From Chara braunii (taxonomy: Eukaryota > Streptophyta > Charophyceae > Charales > Characeae): a stretch of 30,346 nucleotides of DNA. The notes under the pieces are model-generated. The model was not told the DNA's origin. It did no database searches and saw nothing but the letters and a program-made list of their open reading frames with translations. Positions within the stretch are counted from its first letter, which is position 1. The number at the start of each line of letters is the position of its first letter. Below, piece by piece: positions 18,279 through 27,078 of this stretch. Made by a program: the position numbers and the translations under genes. The stretch is from NCBI GenBank assembly GCA_003427395.1, contig BFEA01000527.1, forward strand, positions 927,685 through 958,030. The letters run 5' to 3'.

Positions 18279-19697
18279 TTATGGGGGTAGATCACCATGG
18301 AATGACATCATGTTAGCCAAAAAATGAGCCATTTCATTGGAAGAGGACTCTACTAATCCAAAGAGATTCTGAAAAGTAGGGTTTATTCCCAATGGAGACT
18401 TACTTGTTGATGTCTCACTAAGCTCACACTCTGTCAGTGTTAAGGACCGCAAAGACAACTCAATTATGGTATAAGGGTCATCTGCTCTTTGTACCAGTTC
18501 ATTAGGCAAGTCTCCAGTGAGGAAATGAACATTCACATTGGCTTTTCTCTTCTTCTTAATCTTCATCTTTTCATCATGTTTGAGAGCAAGAAGTCTCATA
18601 CCTCCTGGATGTCTGGGGTCCAACTTATTCCATGAGCTATCACAGACATGACCCATTGCGTCTTTCTTTGCCACCCCACTCATTGCATCCTCCTCAAAAG
18701 GCTTGCAATAGGTGGTAGTATGTCCACTTTCACCACAATAGTAGCAGCTAAAACTCCTCTTAGGACGCTCATCATATTTTCTTCTCTCTCTGTTTCCTCC
18801 ATCACCATTCTTCCCATTCCTTTTGGTTCTGGACGAATCCCCCTTCTTACCATGATTTTCGTTGTCATCATCATCGTCGTCATCTTCCTCACTTTCAACG
18901 TTTTTCTTTTCCCTGTCATCCACAACATGCGTTGCAGGCCTTGCAAGCATAAAGTTAGTCATCTCTTTTTGAAGAATATTCTCAGCAGTTAGATTGCTTC
19001 CTCTATTCATTTCATTTTCAGTCTCCCAATCCTTGGCTAAAGTACTGATCTGATCCAGTGACCATTTCTTATGGGAGACAGTAGGTAGAGTTCTTATGAT
19101 TGCAATCATTTCATCCCATCTGAGGGGATAGTGCTGAGCTTGATTAAGAACTGCTTGCCTTTCAGTGTTAGTGAAATTTGTCAAAAATATATGGCATCTC
19201 TGAGCTTCGTCCAAATATGGAATTATTCTTGTTGTTCGGATGAAGGTCTGAAGAAAAACATTGAAAGTGTCATATTTAGCTCTTCTGATATTAAGTAAGT
19301 CCTTACTTGTGGTTGAAACTGAGTCTTTCTCAAATTCTTTTTTTAGTCTCTCCTTCACCTCTTCTCAAATAGTGACACCTTCCATCAATTCCTGAACTGC
19401 CAATCTTGAGTCAGTATCACAATAAGATAGGAGGTGCTTAAGCCGTTGCTTATCTGTCAAGCCATAATTGAGTTCAAATAACTCATACTCGTCCAGGAAG
19501 TTATTAACTTGAGGTCCTCTGAAGCAGGGAATTCTCTCATCTGGCCTCTTTGCTCTTGCAATGTCTGACCCTCCTTTTATAGTATCCACTCTCTCAACCA
19601 GTTCCCGTATAACCCCAACCAAGGCCTCTTCATTGGTCCCTGCTGATGTACTCGGTCTTCCTCGCACTGCCATCTTGACCATAGACCTTTTCCACAT
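18279..19697 (-). pseudogene. gag: gag (capsid/nucleocapsid) with CCHC zinc knuckle
   Basis: ATG at 19697-19695 opens a frame of about 470 aa interrupted by one TGA (19365-19367). The N-terminal helical part includes IPCFRGPQVNNFLDEYELF, a typical Gypsy retrotransposon gag start. After the TGA comes a capsid-like helical region (YDTFNVFLQTFIRTTRIIPY), an acidic run of D residues, a basic linker, and CYYCGESGHTTTYC, a perfect C-x2-C-x4-H-x4-C nucleocapsid knuckle. It ends with TAA at 18279-18281. The order and spacing are those of Ty3/Gypsy gag. Confidence 0.9.
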
Positions 19698-19744
19698 ATC
19701 CCTCTTCTCTTTCTGTCACCCTTGTCCTTTTTCTTCTCTGCCCT

Positions 19745-20011
19745 TCAATCTCTCACTCTTCTCGCAAGAGATACAAGCTCGTTCCTCTCTTCTCTTGTCT
19801 GCTCTACCCCCTGAGAGTTCTGTACATATAGGGTATAAGCAATAATTGATTGGGTAGTGATCAAGGGCAGTGCAATCTTTCTCAACCTTCCAATGTAATC
19901 TTCAATCAACTCTCTCTCATCATCTCTACTGAATCTTCTATTATACCCCTTTATAGTACCCCGAATCATAAAATATCGAGTCAGGTCTATAATCTCATAA
20001 TCAAATTGCAT
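19745..20011 (-). CDS. Leader ORF E (family 2, 88 aa)
   Basis: Unrecognised. ATG at 20011-20009, only three bases after the stop of ORF D and in the same frame. Pattern: YFMIRGTIKG (strand), SRDDERELIEDYIGRLRKIAL (acidic start then long helix), TTQSIIAYTLYV (strand), ERNELVSLARRVRD (C-terminal basic helix). Aligns along its length with ORF D (shared G-T, L-x-x-x-L/I, R-x-x-A-L, I-x-Y, E-x-V-S-L-A-R-R) and with ORF H. It is the last small ORF before gag, 47 bp upstream of its start. No membrane segment or known motif. Function unknown. Confidence 0.65.
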   Translation of the reverse strand: MQFDYEIIDLTRYFMIRGTIKGYNRRFSRDDERELIEDYIGRLRKIALPLITTQSIIAYTLYVQNSQGVEQTREERNELVSLARRVRD

Positions 20012-20014
20012 CGT

Positions 20015-20305
20015 TTATAACCCACTGTTGATCCTTCTTGCAAGAGAGACCCGTTCCTGGAAAGTGTGATATGATACTCTCTCAGTAGTTCCCACTTTCA
20101 CTACCTTTAACAAATAGCTAATCTCAGTCTGGTCAGTAGTAATTCTCAAGGCAGAATCTCTCATGCGATCTAAGAAAGACTGCAAAAACTCAAGCTCATC
20201 CAGGGTAGAAAAATTTATGTCAGAGATCCGAAGAGTCCCTTCTATCTTGACTACTCTACCTTCCCACACAACTCCTAGTGTCAGCTGTTCAGTCAAACTG
20301 GGCAT
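20015..20305 (-). CDS. Leader ORF D (family 2, 96 aa)
   Basis: Unrecognised. ATG at 20305-20303, no in-frame stop before 20015. Contains VVKIEGTLRISD, a helix around LQSFLDRMRDSALRI, a strand TEISYLLKVV and FQERVSLARRI at the C-terminus. The last 11 residues are the clearest match to ORF E (V-S-L-A-R-R-hydrophobic). D and E look like a tandem duplication since separated in sequence. Both lie in the 5' leader, downstream of the PBS and upstream of gag, where Ty3/Gypsy elements normally have only untranslated sequence. Confidence 0.65.
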   Translation of the reverse strand: MPSLTEQLTLGVVWEGRVVKIEGTLRISDINFSTLDELEFLQSFLDRMRDSALRITTDQTEISYLLKVVKVGTTERVSYHTFQERVSLARRINSGL

Positions 20306-20535
20306 TGCTTATCATCATAAGCAACATCTGAAAGCTAAATTTCAGGTTGAACATAATCAGGGACCTCGAATCTGTGTTCAAAGGTAATCAGGGGTAGAGA
20401 TTTTATCATCACAGTGGAGTTTTTTTCTCTTGCTCTACCAGTCTCAGCAATAGCTTCCAACAGAGGCATCTAATCTCTCCTGCCTCCAAATCCCTTAGCA
20501 ACCGAAAACTCGGGGAGCCTCTCGAATTGTCTTAC
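20306..20535. other. Short non-coding interval between leader ORFs C and D
   Basis: No open frame of note. A degenerate remnant (FERLPEF-like) follows ORF C on the sense strand, so ORF C may originally have been longer. Confidence 0.4.
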
Positions 20536-20880
20536 TTACTTCCCCCAGGTTACTTTTCTCTTCAACTTTTCAAGCCACTCCTTGGTTCTTATGAGACTAA
20601 TATAAACACCGATCTGACACTTCGAGTAGTCATCTTCCTTTTTTAGGTCTGCTGGTACATAAATCCGTACATCCAGGCTACCAGTACTCAGGAATTTGAC
20701 CACTGGAAGGTGAAATATTATGGACCCTCTCTCACAAGTCTCATATCTAAGGATCACAAAAGGATTATCACACTCTATCACCTCATAGAGTTTACCCCTC
20801 ACAGTAGTTATCCTGGCTACTGAGAGTATTCTTCTTGGACTCTCTTCACTTTCCATGCAAACTTTATCATGGCATACCAA
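20536..20880 (-). CDS. Leader ORF C (family 1, about 105-114 aa)
   Basis: Unrecognised. The frame is open from 20880, and the first ATG in it gives a protein starting MESEESPRR. Includes TTVRGKLYEVIE, FVILRYETC, IIFHLPVV, SLDVRIYVPADLKKED, then a helix LEKLKRKVTWGK at the end. DVRIYVP occurs identically in ORF B, and K-R-K-V-x-W-G is shared with ORF A, so A, B and C are paralogues. All-beta N-terminal part plus C-terminal helix by pattern. No known motif. Confidence 0.6.
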   Translation of the reverse strand: MVCHDKVCMESEESPRRILSVARITTVRGKLYEVIECDNPFVILRYETCERGSIIFHLPVVKFLSTGSLDVRIYVPADLKKEDDYSKCQIGVYISLIRTKEWLEKLKRKVTWGK

Positions 20881-20995
20881 TTGTTTTTAGACAGATTGAT
20901 ATCAGGTAAAGGAGGGACTGAAAATCCATCAAAGACAGTAAATCGAGTCGACTCAGTGAAGCATTTGTTCTCTCTCTCAAGTCTCTCTTTCTCTC

Positions 20996-21313
20996 TCAGT
21001 ACTCTTCAGCAAATCCCCAACATCTCCCATACACTGCATCAACGCTTCTTTCTTTTGGAACATAGATTCTCACATCATACACATCCAGATCTGTGAAATA
21101 GAAGGTCAGTACATATAATCGTTCCTGCTCCCATCCGCTCTCGACCATCTCATACCTGACAACTTCATATGAAAATGTCTCTCTCTTGCTTAGAGTATTC
21201 AGCGACCTTAGGAGACATTCAACCTTCTCTTGACTTGGACATGAACCTCTGTCAAAATTTGACCTTCTTTGTTTGATTACTTCTGCTGAAATCTCTTCAG
21301 CTCTCATGACCAC
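20996..21313 (-). pseudogene. Leader ORF B (family 1, about 103 aa, 3' end frameshifted)
   Basis: Unrecognised. The likely ATG is at 21307-21305 (MRAEEISAEV). Contains LNTLSKRETFSYEVVRYEM, LYVLTFYFTDLDVYDVRIYV and KERSVDAVYGRC, then stops. In another frame downstream (about 20995-20890) a FSVPPLPD stretch matches the VPIPPIPD end of ORF A, so the C-terminus has been lost to a frameshift. Shares DVRIYVP with ORF C and the IYD/VYD position with ORFs A and F. Confidence 0.55.
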
Positions 21314-21356
21314 CGCTTCTTTTCTCTCTTGTCAATACCATGCTGATTATCGACAG

Positions 21357-21710
21357 TCAGTTAGTCCCATCACAATAGCTGTCAGGTATAGGAGGGATTG
21401 GAACAATCTTGTATGTCACTGGTATTATACCCCATTCCACTTTCCTCTTTTGCTTGATCAAGTCTGTTTTTTCATCATAGATAAATTGAATCAATATCTC
21501 CCATAACCAATTAAAATCCTCACCATCATTGCTGCCTCCTTCCTTGACGAAGGGGCATATATCATAGATATCTCCTTCCAAGAAGTGAGTCAGTACTACG
21601 CAGATGGTTGAGCCACAAGAGTGATAGCTCCAACAAGCCTCATACCTGTAAGGAAATATCCCTCTTGTAGTAAATTTCGACAATTCTCTCATAGCACCGT
21701 CGACCAGCAT
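21357..21710 (-). CDS. Leader ORF A (family 1, 117 aa)
   Basis: Unrecognised. ATG at 21710-21708. First coding frame after the PBS, about 310 bp downstream of it. Contains FTTRGIFPYRYEACW, ICVVLTHFLEGDIYDICPFV, KEGG, a helix FNWLWEILIQFIYDEK, QKRKVEWG and a Pro-rich end VPIPPIPD. The FTTRG...YRY and D-I-Y-D...F/Y-V-K-E/K-G features recur in LTR ORF F; K-R-K-V-x-W-G recurs in C. Apparently intact. Function unknown. Confidence 0.6.
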   Translation of the reverse strand: MLVDGAMRELSKFTTRGIFPYRYEACWSYHSCGSTICVVLTHFLEGDIYDICPFVKEGGSNDGEDFNWLWEILIQFIYDEKTDLIKQKRKVEWGIIPVTYKIVPIPPIPDSYCDGTN

Positions 21711-22021
21711 TTGTCTCGATCCGTCTCACTCTCTTCCTTTCAATTTTATTTCAGTGTGTTGAACGAAAATTGTGCATACCTGGTGTCAAGCTCGATTCTC
21801 TCCAGTCAATAATGTCAATCTCCTTTTCCCGATCTAGTGTGGTACCTCACACAAGAAAGAAATGAATCATAGTTAGCAATCGTGATTCTCAAGAAAATCT
21901 TAAATGAGAGTAAATAAAATTAACATGAAGCTCACAGAAATGTCAACAGTTCTCACGTCCTAATCAAGACTCAAAAATGATGATATCCCAGGCTCGTTCC
22001 GGACACGAAAATCTTTTCATT
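21711..22021 (-). other. 5' untranslated leader of element 1
   Basis: From PBS to the first leader ORF. AT-rich and without coding signal; packaging signals would be expected here but cannot be recognised by sequence alone. Confidence 0.5.
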
Positions 22022-22039
22022 TCCCCGGCAACGGCGCCA
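22022..22039 (-). promoter_or_regulatory. Primer-binding site complementary to tRNA-Asp
   Basis: The plus strand reads TCCCCGGCAACGGCGCCA, the 3' acceptor end plus CCA of plant tRNA-Asp(GTC). The minus strand TGGCGCCGTTGCCGGGGA is therefore an 18/18 PBS. It lies four bases inside the 5' LTR edge (22044). The same primer is known for the plant Athila/Tat Gypsy elements. Confidence 0.93.
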
Positions 22040-22603
22040 TTTTTGTCGCACTTTTTCCAGTCGGGCCTCTCACGACGACCAGAAAGCCAACAGGCTGTCA
22101 CACATGATTTTGGATGTGATTGCAATAAATAAATTGGTTAAATAATGCAAATCCCTTCCTGTTGTGTGCGTCCGGCTTCGAGCGAGACCCTTCAATTGCG
22201 GTCTTCGCCGGTCCTCGGTCTTAGGAATCTTTTATTTTGATTTTGAACAACAGAGAATTATGCAAATAATAATCATAAAATTATGGGGTGCTATGCATGC
22301 ATCACTCATATTAATCTGGTTTTGAGAACTGTGACAAAACATCCACAAAGGCAATCATCAAGCAAGAATGATGCATAAAATAAGACTGACTGACTCGAGC
22401 AAAGACAGAAGCAGTTGAGTGAGGGAAGAATGAGAACTCATAATAATCTCAGAAAGTCACATAAACGAGCGTGGTCAGCACCTCTCAAGAATCCTCACTC
22501 ATCCCTCTGGTCAGTCTCTCTCAATCTCTCTTTTCACTGATCTTCTCTGGTGCCGTGACCCACGCCCACGTACAATCAAAGACTGAGGCTTCGTGACAAA
22601 ATG

Positions 22604-23176
22604 TCACCTGTAGCCAGCAAACTCTGAGCATGACCATCCAAGGCACATGACACGGTAATTAACCATGGAGCAAAACTCCTCCCACAATGTAGGCAGCCCG
22701 TCTACTGAAAAGACCCCTCGTCTGAGGTAGGGGTACTCGGTGGACTCAGTCAGTGCCTCAACGTCGATCACCGCCGGAGAGATGTCCTCTTTGCCAAACG
22801 TCCAGCCTACTCGTCCATCTGTGAGAAGTGAAGGGACTGGAGGCCTAGGATAATCAGTGTAAAGCATCGGCCCAAAGCTGCGAATCAACGTAGTGTCACT
22901 CTCATCGAGCTCCCTCTCTCTCTGCTCAAGGTATTCGATGGCTGAGATCCAGACTGGATCGAAAAGTTCATGAGCCTCCTTGCCCTTCTTCAGATAAGGC
23001 ATCAGATCATGGTTAGTGCTATCAACAAAACTGGTCTAGACAATGAAGATTGACAGATCTCCATGTCTGAAACCAATGGCACTAACATACTGATAACGGA
23101 ATGCCTTCTTGCATGAGAACCGATTGAGGTTGGCCAGCACTAACTCACTGACCGGCGTAGACTGAACTGTGCTCAT
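22604..23176 (-). pseudogene. Degraded ORF F copy in the 5' LTR
   Basis: Same protein as 5092-5766. The N-terminal ATG (23176-23174) and the stretch MSTVQSTPVSELV are open here, but TAG at 23036-23038 replaces CAG, small indels disturb 22780-22815, and TGA at 22604-22606 replaces TGG. Comparing the two copies shows that an uninterrupted frame of about 225 codons existed in the parent LTR. Confidence 0.55.
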
Positions 23177-23370
23177 GAGTATTTTTGCCAGTACAAGCTG
23201 ATCAGATGGTCCTGGAGAACTGGTAACCAAAACTGATTATAGAAACTGATCGCTGGAAACTGATTGCTAGAAAACTGATCACTAGTAACTGACTTCTGAT
23301 GATTGATTGCTGATTAGATGAATGGTGAATGTCCGGATAAGTGAGTTGCACTTATTCAGACTCTAAACGC

Positions 23371-23523
23371 TCACTGATGGCTGCTAACAGTTCTCCTTGC
23401 CTCCTCAATAGTGCCTACAGAAGTTATGGTGACACATAACCTGCCATTCTTGTCATGCAGGCAGTATGTGTATTCGATTCTTGTATGATGTCTCACAAGA
23501 ACCAGCGTGCGCTCCATCATCAT
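23371..23523 (-). CDS. ORF G copy in the 5' LTR (family 2, 50 aa)
   Basis: Same start, stop and length as 5961-6113, with few substitutions (for example D to H and A to V). Retention of the frame in both LTRs is mild support for coding. See the other copy for the domain pattern. Confidence 0.42.
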   Translation of the reverse strand: MMMERTLVLVRHHTRIEYTYCLHDKNGRLCVTITSVGTIEEARRTVSSHQ

Positions 23524-24629
23524 AACAGTCTGCTGATTGTACTCCTCAACTGCACTCTCTCTTCAGGTCTCTGCAGTGCTTTGATACAGCAAACAGGAGA
23601 CTTTAACCGTGTTGTTGTGGTCCATATTCTCACTGGTCCCTCGTTACGTCAGTTCGCCCAACGCGAGACGGAAGACTCATGGATGATACAGGTATGAGAA
23701 GTCCATTAGGTAAATTGCCGTTTTCGGACGGCTGTCTCGAATTGCTGTTTCTTGTCGTTGTTCCTGATTGTTGTTCTCAGATTTCCGTTTCCTGACTGCT
23801 TGGTTGCCGTTTGACCACTACTACCAAGATTGTTGCCCTGAAGGGTCATTTCCAACAGCTGACTGACTGCTGTTCAGAGAAAAAAAAAACTGATTGGTTG
23901 CTGATTTCTAAATGCTGGTTCTCAATACTGATTAGGGGGTTGAATGATTGTTGACTGAGTGATTGTTGATTGAGCGACCTTTGATTAATTACGAGATTGG
24001 ATAACACTGAATACTGGTTAGAGCGCCTGTCTGTATGATGGTTGGACAAACTGATGAAGGAACCGATTAACTGTTTAATCATGATAGACTGACTGGCTTC
24101 TGATTTCTGAATAGTAGAATGATGGAATAAAATGTAGGTTTGATATTGTCTGAGATCTGCCAATTTAATAAATCTTCACGCTATGCCTCCTTAATGATTG
24201 GGGGCAACTGCAGTTTTGGTGACTAAAGTTCAGGCATCCGGGTAGTGTTATGATACCGATGGAGTACTGTCTACTGAAAACAACATTGAGTACTGAGCAC
24301 TTCTGAGCTCTGCTTACAGAACAACACCAAATACTAGGAGTTGAGATTTGCGGCTTAGCTCTAACCAGTAGTTTCAAGTAGCCCAAACAGTTGGTAGTTG
24401 GCTGACCGCAGACTGCATAATGACCAAAGGCTGGCTGAATGCTGATTGAGTAACTGTTGGAAACTGACCTGGATAATCGTCGAAGATGGTTTTCTGGAGA
24501 CAGACTACTGAGAACTGATCTGAATAGTTGCTGAAAGAGGGTTCTTGATAATTAATTGGTTGCTGATCAGAAATTAGATTGATTGATGCATGTCGGTCAT
24601 AAACCTGATCGTCTGATTAAGAGACACGT

Positions 24630-25128
24630 TGACTGACTGCTGTTCAGAGAAAAAAAAACTGATTGGTTGCTGATTTCTGAATGCTGGTTCTCAATACTGA
24701 TTAGGGGGTTAAATGATTGTTGACTGAGTGATTGTTGATTGAGCGACCTTTGATTAATTACCAGATTGGATAACACTGAATACTGGTCAGATCAACGGTC
24801 AGAGCGCCTGTCTGTATGCTGATTAGACAAACTGATGAAGGAACCGATTAACTGTTTAATCATGATAGACTGGCTGACTTCTGATTTCTGAATAGTAGAA
24901 TGATGGAATAAAATGTAGGTTTGATATTGTCTGAGATCTGTCAATTTAATGAATCTTCACGCTATGCCTCCTTAATGATTGGGGGCAACTGCAGTTTTGC
25001 TGACTTAAGTTCAGGCATCCGGGTAGTGTTATGATATCGATGGAGTACTGTCTACTGAAAACAACACTGAGTACTGAGCACTTCTGAGCTCTGCTTACAG
25101 AACAATACCAAATACTAGGAGTTGAGAT
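24630..25128 (-). repeat. Fragment of a further LTR copy
   Basis: Immediately outside the 5' LTR, this stretch repeats LTR positions equivalent to about 23858-24352. It keeps the bases deleted in the 5' LTR near 24019, so it is not a simple duplication of that LTR and is closer to the left LTR. It stops abruptly at 25128. Either element 1 landed in an older LTR or the region was rearranged. Confidence 0.82.
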
Positions 25129-25805
25129 CTAGCCAAATTATGGGTTAGGTGCGTGGAAACGACTGCTGTCGGGAAGAAAAAGTTGAACGAAAGAGAATAA
25201 AAGGGGAAAAAAAAAAAAAAAAAAAAGCAAAGAAAAGAAAGTGGAAAACCTGACCAGCACGTGGATCAGGACTGTTGCTTTAGTTCAAAGAGATTCAGCG
25301 ACGGTTGTCTACTGTATCGTTTGGGTTTTCCCTTTTTCTCTTGATTTTTATTGTTACTATTATTTATCACTATTAGTTCGCTGATTTTCAGACGCAGATT
25401 CCTTTTCCTTGTTGGCGTCCTGTCACTTCGCGGGGGAGGCCAGCGGTCCTGTTTCCAAGTCGTGGTCGCTGTCAGTTCAACCTGGGCCTGCTTGGGGTCG
25501 AAAAGGACCGTCTGGCCCTAATGGTCGTAATTCGGACCAAGTGCAGGGAAGGGGAAAAGGTAGCCTGTGTGTATGTTTCGACTGCGCACTGGACCCTAGA
25601 AGCTGAGTTTAGAGGTAGATACAGTAATGACTGAGAAAAAGGGAGGTAATAAAAAGAAGGAAAGAAGGAAAAAAATATGAAGAAGAAAGAAGGAAGGCAA
25701 AAAGACCGAAAATCGGGTTTTAAATTTGTGCGCGAACTTGGGACGCTATTCGGGAGAGGTTGCAGCGTGAAGAGATTCTGGGAACGCCACCCTTTCCCTT
25801 TCTGT

Positions 25806-25857
25806 GATTATTATTATTATTACTATTATTATTATTATTACTATTATTATTATTATC
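25806..25857. repeat. (ATT)n microsatellite
   Basis: About 17 ATT units with two ACT interruptions. Confidence 0.95.
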
Positions 25858-26616
25858 GTTAATATTGGTATTATTACTTGGTTCTCTTTTCATGCGAGCG
25901 TCGGGCCTGGGTTTTCTTTCGGTCTGTCATATCGCGGAGAGTTGACGGTTCGTTTCGCATGAGTTACGATTACTGCCGACGGCCTAGATTGGAGTGACCC
26001 CTCATGAGCCGCTTGTGCTGGGCTTGCCTGGTTGGGCGTCGCGCGGGAGGACCCCAAAAGAGGGGCGACCCGCGGCCGCATCGGTAGGAGACTTATCACC
26101 CCGAATGGAGGGTCATAGGCCTCCTCCTTACCATCGGACACGGGCACCCGGTAAAAGTATGTCGGCGGTCTATTTTTGAGGAGAGAGGTGCGCCGTTGGT
26201 ATTTCATTATGGGATACCGGATTGGGTCGCCAGTCTGTCGTAATGATTAGTGACTCAGCAGCCGCATAGTGGTTTCGGACCGTACTTCGACCGTTTAATT
26301 TTCGTTTTTGAATTATTTAGTTTTGCCTTGTTTTCCATTTTGGAAATATTAAAACTGCTAATATGAAGGAAAAATTCTGAAAGGACTAGAGCTGGTCTCT
26401 TCCTTTAGTACTTAGAGTTACGACCTATAAAAAAAAAAGGGGGAGGAGAGTTTAGCGGTACGCACACTAGTTGCAGAGTACTTTCTGTCGCAGAGTGTTT
26501 CCTTTGCACTAGCGCTGCGGGCTTGAGGCAAGAGAGAGGGCGGATCTTCGGGGCCTGTAAGGGGCTATTTCTCTGCGAGCGCCTGGAGATTAAGTTCTCG
26601 GCTATCCTGAGTGGCA

Positions 26617-27078
26617 ATGGCACTACATGGCTATAGGCCGGGGTGTTGGCGGCATACAGTGCGCTGGGTTCCAGTGTCGGGGGAAGACCCTCAAATTACG
26701 ACGGCCCTGAACTATGATGGGGGAGAGGTAGTCCGGCTGAAAGTCTGCATTGAAGGGGGGAGAGAGGAGGAGATGCGAGGTGACCAGAGGCTGCAGGCTG
26801 CCATTTCCGAAGCGCGCGACAGGGCGGAGCGGAGATGTAGACGAGATGGGATGACCGTGGGCTTGAGAGTGACGGTCATCTATCACGAGACTGAATCATC
26901 AACTGGGACCGAGACAAGGGAGGAGCAGCACAACGAGAGAGACTCAGGCGGGGAGAGTGAAATGAGCGAGGCTGACTGTGAGACGGATCTCAGGTCCTGG
27001 AACAGACCCGAGGAGATCCAAAGGCACCACCGAGTCGCGGAACCAGTGGAGAAGGAACCCGAGGCCAGCTCACGGTAG
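26617..27078 (+). CDS. Hypothetical ORF, 153 aa, possibly family 2-like
   Basis: The first ATG in the frame is at 26617. The N-terminal half has VRLKVCIEGG, a helix LQAAISEARDRAERR and VGLRVTVIYHET; the C-terminal half is highly charged (Glu/Arg/Ser-rich) and likely disordered. Strand-helix-strand order and the I-x-x-x-Y/V-I-Y spacing faintly resemble leader ORF D, and the orientation is that of element 2. The similarity is weak and the region GC-rich, so it could be chance. Function unknown. Confidence 0.3.
   Translation: MALHGYRPGCWRHTVRWVPVSGEDPQITTALNYDGGEVVRLKVCIEGGREEEMRGDQRLQAAISEARDRAERRCRRDGMTVGLRVTVIYHETESSTGTETREEQHNERDSGGESEMSEADCETDLRSWNRPEEIQRHHRVAEPVEKEPEASSR

Larger units (their letters stand above)
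4624..24626 (-). mobile_element. Ty3/Gypsy-like LTR retrotransposon (element 1), carrying a nested insertion
   Basis: Long direct repeats flank an internal region with PBS, gag zinc knuckle, aspartic protease and RT, all on the minus strand, so the 5' LTR is on the right. LTR edges read TGTC...GACA. Without the 6.86-kb insertion the element is about 13.1 kb. RT stops after the block containing GWTNGVAV; the YxDD part of RT, RNase H and integrase are absent. Two features are unusual: small paralogous ORFs in leader, LTR and 3' end, and LTRs of about 2.6 kb. A 5-bp target duplication is not certain: LINE bases next to the left edge and the bases right of 24626 do not clearly match. Confidence 0.85.
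22044..24626 (-). repeat. 5' LTR of element 1 (about 2.58 kb)
   Basis: Plus strand edges TGTCGCAC and AAGAGACA, that is TGTC...GACA as read on either strand. Aligns to the split 3' LTR with scattered substitutions and small indels, including loss of about 11 bp near 24019. Contains degenerate copies of ORFs F and G and a poly(A) signal at 22231-22236. The copies differ enough that insertion is not very recent. Confidence 0.88.

Noticed and set aside
22021-22040. Truncated tRNA-Asp gene
   Set aside because: Only the acceptor/T-stem 3' strand is present, at the canonical PBS position next to an LTR edge; no cloverleaf upstream.
23846-24163. 105-aa Ser/Gln/Asn-rich frame in the 5' LTR
   Set aside because: Product of the degenerate CTGATTG repeat words; not kept in the other LTR copy, where the insertion and substitutions break it.
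24165-24386. 73-aa frame present in both LTRs (also 13625-13846)
   Set aside because: Open in both, but about 12 of 73 residues differ between otherwise similar copies and no motif is present. No evidence of selection.
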